Positions 1 through 10,077 of a stretch of 64,000 bases of DNA are shown here, piece after piece. A program made the position numbers and the translations under genes. The stretch spans positions 19,097,501 to 19,161,500 of the forward strand of contig CANUEZ040000182.1 of NCBI GenBank assembly GCA_948099385.1. Direction: 5' to 3'. Numbering within the stretch: the stretch's first letter is position 1; each line of letters opens with the position of its first letter. Source of the DNA: Fasciola hepatica (lineage: Eukaryota > Platyhelminthes > Trematoda > Plagiorchiida > Fasciolidae). The notes beneath the pieces were generated by a model that was not told the origin of the DNA, made no database searches, and saw only the letters and a list, made by a program, of their open reading frames with translations.

Positions 1-1620
1 TATGTCCACATCGTCTGCAAACATAAAACATGGGTTGCTCGACTCTTTCGCTGGTTCATTTATGCACAGAAGGCTGAGCAAAGATCCCGTAACTGAACCT
101 TGTGGCACGACACTTGAAACCTGCTGGGACCTGGACAGAAACTGTTTTTCTCAAAAAGGTGCTTTACCATTCCCTGCCTTACCGATTGTCCCGAAAGTCC
201 AATTTGGCAAATCAACGGTTTTTCAGTAATTCTTTCTAAAACCGTTAAGGAATTCTATGGGAGATTGTTATATCGCACAAGACTGACACAAAAATTACAC
301 AGAAGGTCTTACGTTACTGAGATTCGATAACACGAAATGAATGGAGCTAAGGTGCCGGACATGGTGGAAGCCCACGTCTAAGTGGACTTACGGCGCAAAT
401 CACAAGATACCAAATGAGTGGGCTGTACGGAAAGACCCGGGTACTAGGCCACATAGGCTCACAGAACAGGAAGCGTGACACGCACCAAGTAAATACACGA
501 GACACAGGGCACCGTCACGGATGATGGATGATATTTGCGACCCGGCAGAATGACCAACATAAGTGATCTCTGGGGTCAAAACCCCTGGACCTGCAGGCAC
601 ACAACGAAGGTGGCTTTCACAGGCTTACAACTCGAACACAGGGAGCAAACTTCAACAATGCTAGACTATTCATCAGTTATAGTTAAAAGCCAGACGCAAA
701 TGGGTTCATCACGCGCTCTATGGTGTCGACCAAACAAAGTCAAACGGAAGAGCTAACCCTGCCGCTTATACAGTCCAAGTTGACACAGGACATCAGGCGA
801 ATCCGAACGTTACCCTCCAAATTGTGTACCGAGCCCCTCAAACAAATGCAACGGTTTTCAGTTGCGCTCTCTTGAGATAGCCGAGGCTACTGGAACCAGG
901 AAGCTGACCCTCGACCATTGCGCCCAAATGCTTTTGGTCCGGGCACTTCAGCCTCCATGGCCTAGGGCTAATCGAGGCCGAGTGGATTTGCCGTCTTTTC
1001 ACCCAGGGGGTGTGATTCAGACAAACCACTCACATAACTAGGAAATTTTGACTGTAACTCAGACCCTGCCTTTGACTGGTAATTATTTCATGTTTATCAA
1101 AATGATATTTTTTCAATGTCTCTCATGTAATTTCTAAGCGGCTTGAGAACAAATCGCTGAAAAATATTCGTTTCGCCAAGCTGGACTTCCATATGAAACA
1201 ATGGGTACTTTCCAGACATGTCCAGCAGAAAAAGAAGACAAGTTTTAGTACTCCTTTTACCAGGTACCAGCTAGATCCCGAAAATGGTTCATGAGACGGG
1301 CGACAAGCCAAAAGTTCCGACGAGTGTCCCAAAAGACGGTAAGAGTAGGTGGAATAAGTGAAGGACTTTTTGTATTGAAACAGTGTCATTCACGTTTGCT
1401 TTTGGGAGCAAAGCCAGGTGCGATGCCAGCTAAGGGTGCTAAAGCTTCGTCCGCCCGCAAGCAGAGCGCTCAAAATGTGTTTTTAAGTTGACGGAAATCA
1501 ATTGTTTCTACAACAGGCTGAAAAAAAGCACGGCGCTGTTTTACTGAACAAGATGCAAACTGCTCAGAGCTAAGTGCTAATTGGTTTTGTTTGTATTATG
1601 TGTCTTTGTTCATGAATTTG
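1..1620. other. Decayed repeat-like DNA, unidentified
   Basis: The stretch is clearly richer in G and C than the window after 8.5 kb and resembles the adjoining retrotransposon remains in composition, but I could not align any frame with a known domain. Open frames at 535-756 (+), 838-1029 (-) and 1123-1389 (-) are short, lack convincing splice sites or start contexts and read like mutated filler. Most likely it is older retroelement sequence belonging to the Gypsy block that follows; a gag or untranslated part would be expected here. No promoter or RNA gene was seen. Confidence 0.35.
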
Positions 1621-1639
1621 CACATTCAAGCTGAGTCAC

Positions 1640-2620
1640 CTGTTGGTCACCACAAGTATTCTATCTTTTACCGTTCCCATATCCATCACACAACTTCTTT
1701 ATTTCCTGGATATTCTGGAATAATACCGTCTTTAACTTCCTCATCGTGCTGTGATTCTTCCACCTTTGAATGACCTTCTCTTATCAAAGTCCAAAATTGT
1801 TGAGTTCTCTCCCGAGGCCAAAAAAAGGTTCGGTGATGCTACTCAAACTCACTTCGATGCAACTATTCCGTACCGTCTCATTCCAACCAAGGAAGTGGAG
1901 CTCATTCTCAAAACAAAAGCCTTGACCACGGCTATTGGTACAGTTTTCGACCGGATGACTCATGGTGGTCTTCATCATTCGTCATTTTTCTCCCAGGAAT
2001 TCTAGCCAACACAAAAGCAATAAAAAGCCCTTACTCGAGAGCTGCTATTTGCCTAATCATTCGACATTTCCGTCACACCTTGCAATGACCAAAATTAGGG
2101 GTACATACCAATGACGTACCTCTGACTTAAGCGTTGGATGTTAAGCCTGACTGACACACGCCCAGGGAAGTGTGACACTGAGACTTCGCTTCTAAATTCA
2201 TCGTTCACATCAGATACATCAAAGGTCCAGAAAATGTGATAGAAAATGGTTGATACCGCCTTGGTCGCTCTTGTTTGTTAGATTTCCCCGTGTTCAAGCG
2301 GTCAGATGCGGTGGGCGTCCAAAAGAATGACCAAGAACTAACCAGCTGTCGCTGTTCACCAGAAATGGCACCAAAAGAATTCCCTCTCAAAGAAGCGGTT
2401 CTATTGTGTACAGTTTTCCGCCGGTAAGCCTTGTCCGTTTGTTCAATTTGTTGATTTCTGGTTGTATATCCAAGTTTGAACAAGGCATGGTCTGGTCCCG
2501 AAGGTCCTTTCTCATAATCCGTCTCACAGGTTAGCAGAACAACGCGACAACCGCGACCAGGAATTCATCCGACCTTAGTATTTAGCCGAATGTCGAAGCA
2601 CCGTCGTGGAGCCCGGAATC
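1640..2620 (+). pseudogene. Gypsy retrotransposon pol fragment (RT end, RNase H, start of integrase)
   Basis: Decayed Ty3/Gypsy pol. The frame at 1751-2005 carries the RT/RNase H linker and the first RNase H segment: LNDLLLSKSKIVEFSPEAKK corresponds to the usual connector before the RNase H domain, and TTAIGTVFDRM...SFFSQEF corresponds to the 'DASDTAIGAVL...FFSKKL' block (the first Asp is gone). After a stop and frameshift the next block reads TRELLFA and LIIRHFRHTL (about 2030-2080). At about 2204-2240 another frame reads HIRYIKGPENVIEN, the family's 'RYIKGxxNxVADALSR' end of RNase H. The segment around 2340-2480 with STGKPCPFV-like spacing fits the linker before integrase. Several stops and at least three frame changes make it non-functional. 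It is not the same copy as the element at 4.1-8.0 kb, because the domain order restarts there. Confidence 0.72.
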
Positions 2621-2979
2621 ACCAAATATTTTACGGTAAGGTACTGCACAATTTAAAGTTTGCTAATAAATGAAAGTTGACCTCAATAGTGATCTTTTTG
2701 GCCAAACAATCTAGGAAAGTAGGTGGAAAATAAGGCAGCGTTAATAGGCAAAATTCACATCTCAACCGTCAAAGTCAGACAGTGGCAAACAGCGTGACAC
2801 AGTACAACAATCAGTGAGTTGGTCAGCGAGATTATGCATAAAAACGAAGTACAATGTTCTTTGACGCTGCATCCATTGATAATCTGGCCAGCAACCATCA
2901 ACGTGTTCAGCGCATTCTGTCTTCCGCTAAGTGATTTTTAATCGAAATATGTGGCGATTCAGCGAGCGGCACCCGTGAG

Positions 2980-3570
2980 GTGGCGAGATTCAACTTTGTT
3001 GTTAAGGAGGCAGGAGCTATAGTCAACCAGGATCGCCGAAGACAGGTGCGGCGAAGGCCTGCCTCGACCGGTCAGCTTGAGCTCCGACGGTTATTTTCCT
3101 TGATTTACCATGTTTACGCTGACCCGCCCTGCAATACAGCTAACGTACAATCCCATGGTCTCGGTCTTCTTGCTACCTTGGTTTGCGTAGTTCCTCGTGG
3201 GAGTAGTTTCAATACGTCCCACAAATTCGGATACTGCCAGTACCACGATTAGCGTCGAGTAGCGGAACGGCCCAACATCGAACAGCTTGACACGCACACC
3301 GATGCAACTAAGACTGAATGCTGGACGGAATAGTTCGGGCTACGGCGCTGCGTGAACGAGGTTGTCAAACAGAAGAAACAGACTGCTTTCAACGAGTTGA
3401 AGGCTCCGCTACTAGACCACGGAATTTTAGTCGATTTCCAAACGACCGAGCAGGCCAAATTCCTCTAGTTGGTCCATGGACCCACCACGAGGTTCCATGG
3501 GTTTGTAGAGACCTGCAGACGACGAAGCCTGTAGCAAAATTCACCTTCGCTCGTGCCTCTAACACGAACC
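2980..3570 (+). pseudogene. Further decayed Gypsy pol remnants
   Basis: A basic stretch DRRRQVRRRPAS (about 3018-3060) lies in an open frame of 90 codons with no recognisable fold. At about 3360-3430 a short segment KQKKQTAFNELKAPLL is similar to the RT/RNase H linker of Gypsy pol ('xxAFxxLKxxLxxAP'), the same part of pol found at 1.75 kb, so at least two broken copies are interleaved. Everything around it is interrupted by stops. I infer a nest of partial insertions; the boundaries cannot be set by eye. Confidence 0.4.
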
Positions 3571-3800
3571 TTAACCTCCTACATAGTACAGCCGATCACA
3601 GACTAACTATCACTTGTTTGAATCTGCATTTCGCGCACGTGGCAACCGCAAGCGCTATTTCCGACACACTTCGTCGGCACATGGCAGAGTGCGTTCCCTT
3701 TACTCGGGCCCTGTGAGAATATGCGCGGTTGGCACTCCCCGGCCTTCCCTCCCTGACTTCCTCGCAGAACGCCATCTGAGAAGCTGAGAGAATGTGTCCA
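3571..3800 (+). repeat. LTR-like dispersed repeat, copy 1
   Basis: About 220 bp of this region align by eye with 13461-13680. Shared blocks include a gatcaca run near 3597, TTTCGCGCACG(T/C)GGCAAC at 3627, a CTGTGAGAATA block at 3711, TGACTTCCTCG at 3753 and GAAGCTG(A/G)(G/A)(A/G)GA(A/G)TGTGTCC near 3781. Order and spacing are kept with small indels, and neither copy is coding. The second copy lies just upstream of a Gypsy gag fragment and this one lies just after Gypsy pol remains, which is what a 5' and a 3' LTR of one family would look like. Calling it an LTR is an inference; the repeat itself is seen. Confidence 0.55.
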
Positions 3801-4134
3801 CCAGTAATCGGTGGCCCCGTTCCATTTGATTTTTGATCAATTTCACGAAATTACGTATCCAGGTCATGTCTGTGGTAGTTCTTCTTTCCCCTCGTCGGCC
3901 ACAAATTGGGTCTAACGCTAGTTAGATTATTTTGTCGCGTATATATATCCCCATCGGGCTTTTTCAACTGCGTACATTTCTTTTGGTTGGCACAACATTT
4001 TCATTATTCTTCTGGTCTTCCCTATTGTATCCGTCAGCCTTCATTCTCAATGATTCCGAGATTTTCCATGTCAGGCCTTGCTAACAAAGTTTTGGAATTC
4101 CAGGCTAGTTCACTTCAATAGCTCACCTTTTTAC

Positions 4135-5035
4135 CAATACATAAAGAGTGTAAGTCCAGGTACGAACCGAAGTGCCTTGCAACTCAAGTGAAAATACCGG
4201 ATTTCATACCGGAAGATTCGGAAGGGTTCGTCTCCATCCTCGAGTCTCGTTTTCACGAGGCTCGCATATCTAGTCAGTAGCTCAAATACAATAAACTCGA
4301 CATTCCCAGCTAACATGATCCCACAAATACGGGATATCGTTATGAGCCATCCGGGTCACAACCCGTGCGATACACTCCGGGAAGCTCTGATTAAGCGAGT
4401 GTCGGTGTCGGAAGGGAAAAGTTTGCAACACTTTCTCTCCGAAATCCAGCTGGGGGATACGACCATCGCAGTTGCTACGGAAATTCGTTCATTGTTAGGC
4501 ACGACGTCCATAAACTATGTGGTGTTGCTTCAACTATGGATGCAGTGGATTCCACCATGTGCTCAGAGCATAGTTGTTATTCTAACACAAGGTCAGACCT
4601 TGGATAAGTCCTCCGAGGCTGCGGACAAAGTCTTCGAGCAGGCAAGTGCTTCAGCTCAACAATCCCAAGCATTCGCCAACGCCACTGTTACTCCACCCGA
4701 CCCCGTTGTCAACCCTACGTCGACAACCGCCCAGCACAGCGCACCCAGTAGCTACTCTGATATTGGGTGTTATGCCAAGGGGTCCGCCGTTTATTGCGGG
4801 AGGTCAAACAGCGCGAGGCCGTCATCGATATCCTGTGTTCACGAAGTCAAAGCCGCCGCCGTTCTACCACGAATGCCCCGAGGGAAAACAAGCAATCCAG
4901 AGAAGGTTATTATCATCACCGTTTCGGATCCCAGGATCGTGAATGCGAAAAGCCTTGTACTTACCGCATTCACCAGGAAAGCTACTAGGCCGAGAGGTGA
5001 CGGTGACGACCCCCTCGTGGGACCCTGTTCCTAGT
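4135..5035 (+). pseudogene. gag: gag of the CsRn1-like Gypsy element (broken)
   Basis: Structural capsid/nucleocapsid protein of the element. At about 4175-4260 a frame reads KIPDFIPEDSEGFVSILES, matching the 'P.F...DP..WF..LEAQF' opening of this gag family with the order preserved. The frame from 4315 continues RDIVMSHPG...LREALIKRVSVSE and LSEIQLGD, the capsid helices ('LLxxPPxxxPYxxLKexLIxRxxxSE'). Another frame at 4900-4965 gives the nucleocapsid motif YHHRFGSQDRECEKPC, in which the first Cys of CHCC has been lost. At least two frameshifts and several stops separate these parts. Length is near that expected for the family, so most of gag is present although scrambled. Confidence 0.75.
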
Positions 5036-5300
5036 GGCCTCACTTACTTGAAAGACAGGACTACCGGCTTGCTCTTCTCAATCGACGCGGGTGCGCAGGT
5101 CAGTATAATGCTGGTGTGGAAACGGTCCACTGTCTGCCCTACAGCCCTAACACCAGAAGCCAACAACGACACCTCAATCTAAGCACGCCGTGGTCAATTT
5201 CTCACCGTAGAATTTGGCTTGCGTCATCCTCTCTCGTAGGTTTTTGTCGTTGCCCAACTGGACTGGCCATTCTAGGCTTGGACATTTTACAAAGTCACTG
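5031..5300 (+). pseudogene. Aspartic protease region of the CsRn1-like element
   Basis: The frame at 4943-5182 includes TGLLFSIDAGAQVSIM (about 5068-5115). In Gypsy elements this position is the protease active site 'FLVDTGAxVSxLP'; here the catalytic triplet D-T/S-G has become D-A-G, so even without the stops the enzyme would be impaired. The second conserved protease block (ILGxDFL) is visible in the next frame as LAILGLDILQS at about 5265-5295. The domain sits directly between gag and RT, as expected. Confidence 0.72.
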
Positions 5301-6325
5301 TCTAGTAGTCGATCTGGGTGAGTTACAGCTAGTGGATCGAGTCACATCAAGCTTCACTGCAGGTTCTTTACCTGAAGTTCAGCTGCCAGCAATCCTCGAG
5401 CCATTTCCTACGTCCGAACCAGATTTTGGTAGTTTTTTCAGCGAGTACCCTATTCTTGTCAGCCCAAACAACAACCTGCCTCAAACCACCACTGATGTGG
5501 CCCATCACATCTTCATACAAGGGCTCCCGGTCTACTCTCGACACCGCAGGTTGGTTCCAGACAAGCTTCGTGTAGCTTGCTCCGAGTTTCAACATATGCT
5601 CAACCTGGGAATTATCCGGCCTTCCGACAGTCCATGGACTTTGCCTCTGCACATGGTACCAGAGAAGTCGCCTGACAACTGGAAACCTTGTGAGACAATC
5701 GCCCAATCTGCCGAGTGAATAAGCCTGACCGACATCCTATTCTGCACATCACGGGCCTCACAGCTGGTTTGGCGGGTAGGGCCATTTTCAATGCATTAGA
5801 TTTGATGCGAGCATATGACCAAATACCCGTAGCTGAGGCAGATATCTCTAAAACAGCCGTAAAGACTACTTTGAGTCTTTTTGAGTTCCCAAGAAGGCCG
5901 TTTGGACTTGGTAACGCCGCCCAAACTTTCCAGTATTTCCTAGATATGGCATTCAGTGTTTTGGATTTCGCTTCCGGTTATCTTGAAGGCATTCTGGTTG
6001 CCAGCTCCCCCAAGACAAAAAGTCTAAAACCTCTGCGCACTCTTTGCGGCGGCCTAGCTCAACACGAGGTAGCGGTAAACGCGAAAAAGTTAGTAATGGG
6101 TGTCGATGCCATAAAATTTCTAGGCTACAAGGTTACTCCCACAGGGATCATACCATTGCAAGACAAGGTTCAGGCTATCCTGGACTACCCAGAACCTACG
6201 TCATTTGAGCAACTACGGGGTTCCGACGGGTTGGTCAACTTCTTTCGGTGTTTCATCCCACCATGCGCTCAGTTGATGAAGCTGCCCACAGACCTGCTCA
6301 AAGTCAAAGCGAAGCAGCTGGTTTG
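5300..6325 (+). pseudogene. pol: Reverse transcriptase of the CsRn1-like element, catalytic motif lost
   Basis: RT copies element RNA into DNA. The 5116-5718 frame holds the N-terminal part: HHIFIQGLPVYSRHRRLVPD and LGIIRPSDSPW...PLHMVPEKS match the Gypsy consensus around 'RRLxPEKL...GIIRPSxSPWASPLHMVxKK'. A frameshift near 5690-5715 moves reading to the 5715-6341 frame: KPDRHPILHI, then motif A with its Asp kept (LDLMRAYDQIPV), motif B FPRRPFGLGNAAQTFQ, and the place of the catalytic Y/F-x-D-D box reads YLEGILVASS, so both aspartates are gone. The thumb blocks (IKFLGYKVTPTGIIPL, FIPPCAQ) follow. Reading is otherwise open for about 500 codons, so decay is moderate. Confidence 0.88.
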
Positions 6326-6800
6326 CACAGAAACTGCATGAGAGGCATTCGATATGCCAAAGCAGGCTATCAGCAACATAGCCTCTCTACCACACCTGAA
6401 ATCAACATCCCCAACTGCTTTGGTCACCGATGCATCAGACAAAGCTATGGGCGCATTACTGCAATAATACTTAGTCGATACTTGACAACCCGTTGCATTT
6501 TCCTCCAAAACATCAGAACCGGCTGAATCCAAGTATAGCCTCCTTTGCCGCGAAATCCTCACTATACACCCAGACATCCGTCACTTTAGACGAATCTTAG
6601 AGGGACATGAATTCACGGTCTGCACCGACTACAAACCGATCATTCACGCATTGTGCGCCAGCACGGACGAATATTCTCCCAGAGAGTCTAGACATCTGAA
6701 TTACGTCACTTTGTTCAAAAGTGATGTACCTCACATCTCAGATGCTGATAATCCTGCGGCAGACGCACTTTCTCGCATTCCTAACCTGGGTCTCAGCCCC
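6325..6800 (+). pseudogene. RNase H region of the CsRn1-like element
   Basis: Follows RT in the same frame after a stop at about 6340. TALVTDASDKAMGALLQ (about 6418-6470) is the first RNase H block with its Asp preserved, followed by stops, then SKYSLLCREILTIH, RHFRRILEGHEFTVCTDYKP (6570-6640) and YSPRESRHLNYV...PAADALSRI (6670-6782), the standard end of the domain. All conserved segments occur in order, with three in-frame stops. Confidence 0.82.
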
Positions 6801-6984
6801 CCTGGGCTCGACCACTCTCCAAACCATCGTATCCGCTCAAGTAGACGATCTTGAGGTAGTGCAAATCCGTAGTACCTCATCGCCGCGGCTCCAGTCGGTT
6901 TCCATTTCTTCAGCCGAAGGATACATAATGTGTGACATATCCAGAAGCCCTCTAAGGCCGGTAGTGCCGTTAGCTTTTAGGCGA

Positions 6985-7860
6985 TAGGTTTTCGAAACCA
7001 CACACGGCTTGTCCTACACGAGTATGAAGGCCTCTACTTAACTCTTTGGTGACCGTTATGTTTGGCACAACATGAACCGTGATGTCACCGCATGGGACCG
7101 TACTTCCATCCAATGCCAACAATTGAAAGTGCATAAACACTTAAAAAGCCCATTATCAAAACTTCCAGCTGTTGACTCACGTTTCCAACACGAGTATGTC
7201 GACCTAGTAGGTCCGTTGCCTCGGTCAGAGTGTAGTATATACCTTCTTACTTGTGTAGATCGTTCCACCAGATGGCCGTTAGCAGTACCCGTGCACAAAG
7301 CAGCGGGCAAAACAGTTGCTCAGGCTTTCTTAGAACACTAGGTGGCAGCATTTGGTTCTGCAGTCGTGGTTACCACGGACGGCTGCTCACACTTCCAGGG
7401 AGCCCTCAGTGGTCTTCTACAAAGTTAAGGCACTCGTCGCATTCATGCCACTGCCTATCACCCGTCAGAAAACGGAGTGGCGACTCCAGGCAGCCTTAGC
7501 AGCTCACAAAAATTCAGACTGGTGTGAATCACTACAGCTAGTACTATAGGGTTACCGCAAAGCTCTTCAGGCCGATCTACAAAACACGTCCGCTGAACTC
7601 ACATTCGGTTGCGCACTTCGACCATCTGGTGACATGGTAGCCCCAAAGTCCATCGTCACTTTTGACTACGATGGTTACGCCGCCAGGATGACGCACCGGA
7701 AGCTTAAGTCACACCTTCCCGCTGCTCGCAAACGAAACACGACGGTTTACGTACACCCATACCTACAAGACTGTGCGCAAGTTTTACTCAGAATGGAGAC
7801 ATGCGCTCCTCTACAATCTACCTACTATGGGCCCTAAAGGGTCCCACACCTCCTAGGGAA
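6985..7860 (+). pseudogene. Integrase of the CsRn1-like element, broken
   Basis: Integrase inserts the cDNA into the genome. The zinc-binding region is partly seen (FETTHGLSYT at about 6990; C-x2-C as SIQCQQ with the first Cys mutated). The core begins at 7190: EYVDLVGPLP contains the first catalytic Asp; LLTCVDRSTRWPLAVPV and KTVAQAFLEH follow in the 7072-7341 frame. The second Asp block reads VVTTDGCSHFQG after a stop at 7339, and the Glu block is visible as ATAYHPSENGVA in another frame (about 7445-7480). The C-terminal 'PPYDGPxKV' block appears as STYYGPLKG near 7820. The frame changes at least three times. Confidence 0.8.
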
Positions 7861-8039
7861 ATCATTCGTCACCGAGCACAACGGGTAAAAGGATACGGTT
7901 ACCACGGGGCCCATATAAATCATCGTTTTGGCCGAATCCTCTCCGCCCGATGTCACCCCATCGAATGCTTCAGAACCAGCTCCCGCGTCTTCGGCTTCCG
8001 ATACGTCGACCGTACCAGGGCCGATGACCCAGTAGCCTG

Positions 8040-8398
8040 ACCGTCCCGACGCAGTCCTCAACATAAAGCCGCCTCCATTAACTTCTAACCCGGACGATTT
8101 ATTGAGAAACCCGTTCGCTTCGCAGATAAAGTACATTGGCTCACATGAAGAAAAAAATAGAAAAAGAAGAAATGAAGGTTTTTTGCCCACTGTTTTGGCT
8201 GTTCATTCAAGTTTGCTTCTCCACACCAAGGACATTCATCATTTCCTTTTTTGTCGCTGAACAACTTTGTCGATGTTTTGCTCACTCAACAGCGCCGAAC
8301 ACCATGAGTATAAGCCTCCAGTTTTAGAGGGAACTAGCACCTTTCTCAAAATCCCCTTTTGCTGTTGACAGGAACCAACCCAAGCAGCACGACCTTCA
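8040..8398. other. Non-coding tail of the Gypsy block
   Basis: After the last integrase-like residues the sequence becomes A/T-rich with a purine run at 8146-8172. The open frames here are too short and too low in complexity to be genes. This is where a 3' LTR of the element should be, but I cannot match it to the sequence before 4135, so the LTR is either lost or too mutated to see. Confidence 0.4.
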
Positions 8399-8399
8399 C

Positions 8400-8530
8400 C
8401 TGAGTGTCATCTGTACGTCACTGAGTGTTATCTGTACGTCACCTGAGTGCTCCTGGCCATCCCCTGAGTGTCCCCCACAGTCCCCTAAGTGTCCCCTTTG
8501 AAACAAAATAGGGACACTCAGGGGACACTT
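8400..8530. repeat. 21-bp minisatellite with an inverted arm
   Basis: Five tandem units with an exact 21-bp period begin with C(C)TGAGTGYY: at 8400, 8421, 8442, 8463 and 8484. The first two are nearly identical (CTGAGTGTCATCTGTACGTCA and CTGAGTGTTATCTGTACGTCA); the later ones drift. Right after the array, 8511-8530 reads GGGACACTCAGGGGACACTT, the reverse complement of two unit cores, so the array end can fold back on itself. No protein is encoded. Confidence 0.8.
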
Positions 8531-8585
8531 GGATGACGCTCACCAATCTGAACACCTAAATACGTACATTATAAATAAAATCCTG

Positions 8586-8803
8586 CTAGTCTACAGGATA
8601 GCATAAGCACGATGGTCTAACAATAGATTTAACCATAATTCCGCACACAATATTTAGCTTCATTGATCCTCGGAGTTCAGGGAAAAAGCTGGTTTTGCAG
8701 GGAATAATTATATATTGCGCAATTGGTACATCTTTGTAACGCAGGCTCCTCAGTGCAAAATTGTCATCCAGCCATGGGTTCTTCCTGTGCATTATGCAAT
8801 ATC
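8586..8803 (-). CDS. Candidate coding exon, unknown protein
   Basis: On the minus strand a good 3' splice site (tttgtttcag) precedes an open frame of about 70 codons that includes WLDDNFALRSLRYKDVPIA and ends in a stop at 8586. It has no recognised domain. A second frame from the same acceptor stops after 12 codons, so the correct frame is unsure. It could be the terminal exon of the minus-strand gene whose better exons lie at 10.0-12.3 kb, but I could not connect phases, and no AATAAA is seen on the minus strand just downstream. Confidence 0.25.
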
Positions 8804-9146
8804 TGAAACAAAGGAAATAACATACTTGTTGATTCGCGGTAGGTCAAAATGTTGTTTTAAATTTCAATGTTGACAATCAGCTTATGAGAGAGTTCGGCAA
8901 TACATGACATATTGACTCTGATCAAATCAGGACTGACGTCAACTTTTTCGGTTTGCACTGCTACATCCTGCAAAGGTAATTTAGTGATAATAACCTCAGT
9001 CGATCTGCACCTCTAAATCCTGTTGTGTCCGTAGTTAGTAGCAGAACACGCTATGGTGGCGTTGCATTTATTTGTGCGATCGTAAATGTAAAGCTCGGCG
9101 TAGCCGGCAAGTAAGCGGCAAACGGCAAGTGAGTTGGCATTAAGAG

Positions 9147-9384
9147 CTAAACTATATGTGCTGTCACGCGCAACAGAGTAAGACCAATCAGTACACAAGA
9201 TAATCGATAAATCAAAACTGCTGGCGCTAAGATATGAATAAAGATCAAAGCAAATCCGGCGTACGTCCATTCATGATCGGTTGTCCGCGTATTGTGCGAG
9301 ACTTTAACCAGACACAACAAATCCAACGTTGGAGCTTTTCGTTTATCAAATGTATTGCAGCTGAAGGAAAATTGTGCTTGGTTG
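9147..9384 (-). CDS. Candidate exon with a hydrophobic segment, unknown
   Basis: An open minus-strand frame following a weak acceptor (ttatgtatttgtag) encodes a cysteine-containing start, then a strongly hydrophobic stretch (YAGFALIFIHILAPAVLIYR) that could be a membrane helix, and stops at 9147. No family is recognised. The hydrophobic run may simply reflect T-rich antisense sequence, so support is weak. Confidence 0.2.
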
Positions 9385-9610
9385 TTGCATCTACAAATAC
9401 ATAAAGGCATGCTCACCGACAGTTAGTCTACAAACTCTTGTATTGGAAAATGATTGACGCCAGTGGACACCGTGCCTGTTTAATTTGTGCAAAACTTAGC
9501 AGAGATCAGTGTACGCATAATTTGACATACAAAATCACCGACGGTTCGAGTTCCCGTTGCAACAAGCAAATGCAACTACCAATCTCAAAGTTATAAACAA
9601 TATAGGTTAC

Positions 9611-9700
9611 CATTTGTTCGTAGAAAGTTTCATCTACCAATTTTCCATTCAACCTGTTGAACTCCCATGAGTTTCGCAAGGGGATAGTGCACTGCATCAA
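9611..9700 (-). CDS. Candidate short coding exon, unknown
   Basis: Thirty codons (LMQCTIPLRNSWEFN..FYEQM) are flanked by an acceptor gtgcag and a strong donor ATG|gtaacc. A second possible acceptor lies 9 nt inside and would use another frame. Upstream on the same strand (about 9745-9800) a short coiled-coil-like run INDLETRVAELQKY is open but lacks a clear donor. Both could be downstream parts of the 10.0-12.3 kb gene. Confidence 0.28.
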
Positions 9701-10077
9701 CTGCACCGATGGACCCTCACTATGTTCAAATTTTCACAATTTAGATTTGACGTCCTCCATCGTATTTCTGCAGTTCTGCAACCCGAGTTTCAAGATCATT
9801 GATTATGGTTGCAATTATTGAATGTTACGTCTGAATTTGGACGTACACTCCAAAGATTTTCCATAAGTTATATGCTTTGAAACTCGATCTGTTACATTTT
9901 CTACTTCGTCACTGTTTCCGTTTTCCTAAAAGTAGAAAATGTAACCATCTATCTTAAACATTTACATACTGTACAAACTATCTTCCAATGTATCTAATAA
10001 AGGTTGATGTAGCCGGTATAATGGAATGCTTTGTGACTTGGGATCTGGACACTTTTTCAAAATCCATAAATACGTAC

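Larger units (their letters stand above)
4135..8040 (+). mobile_element. Ty3/Gypsy LTR retrotransposon of CsRn1-like type, degenerate
   Basis: The order gag, protease, reverse transcriptase, RNase H, integrase can be followed on the plus strand through repeated frame changes. The gag ends in a zinc-finger remnant of CHCC type (YHHRFG...CEKPC), typical of the CsRn1/Kabuki clade first described from Clonorchis. Stops interrupt every domain and the RT active-site pair is missing, so the copy is dead. I did not find a convincing pair of flanking LTRs: 3890-4110 has a TATATATA run and could hold part of the 5' LTR, but no matching copy is visible after 8040. It sits in the G+C-richer block of the window together with other Gypsy debris. 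Confidence 0.85.
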
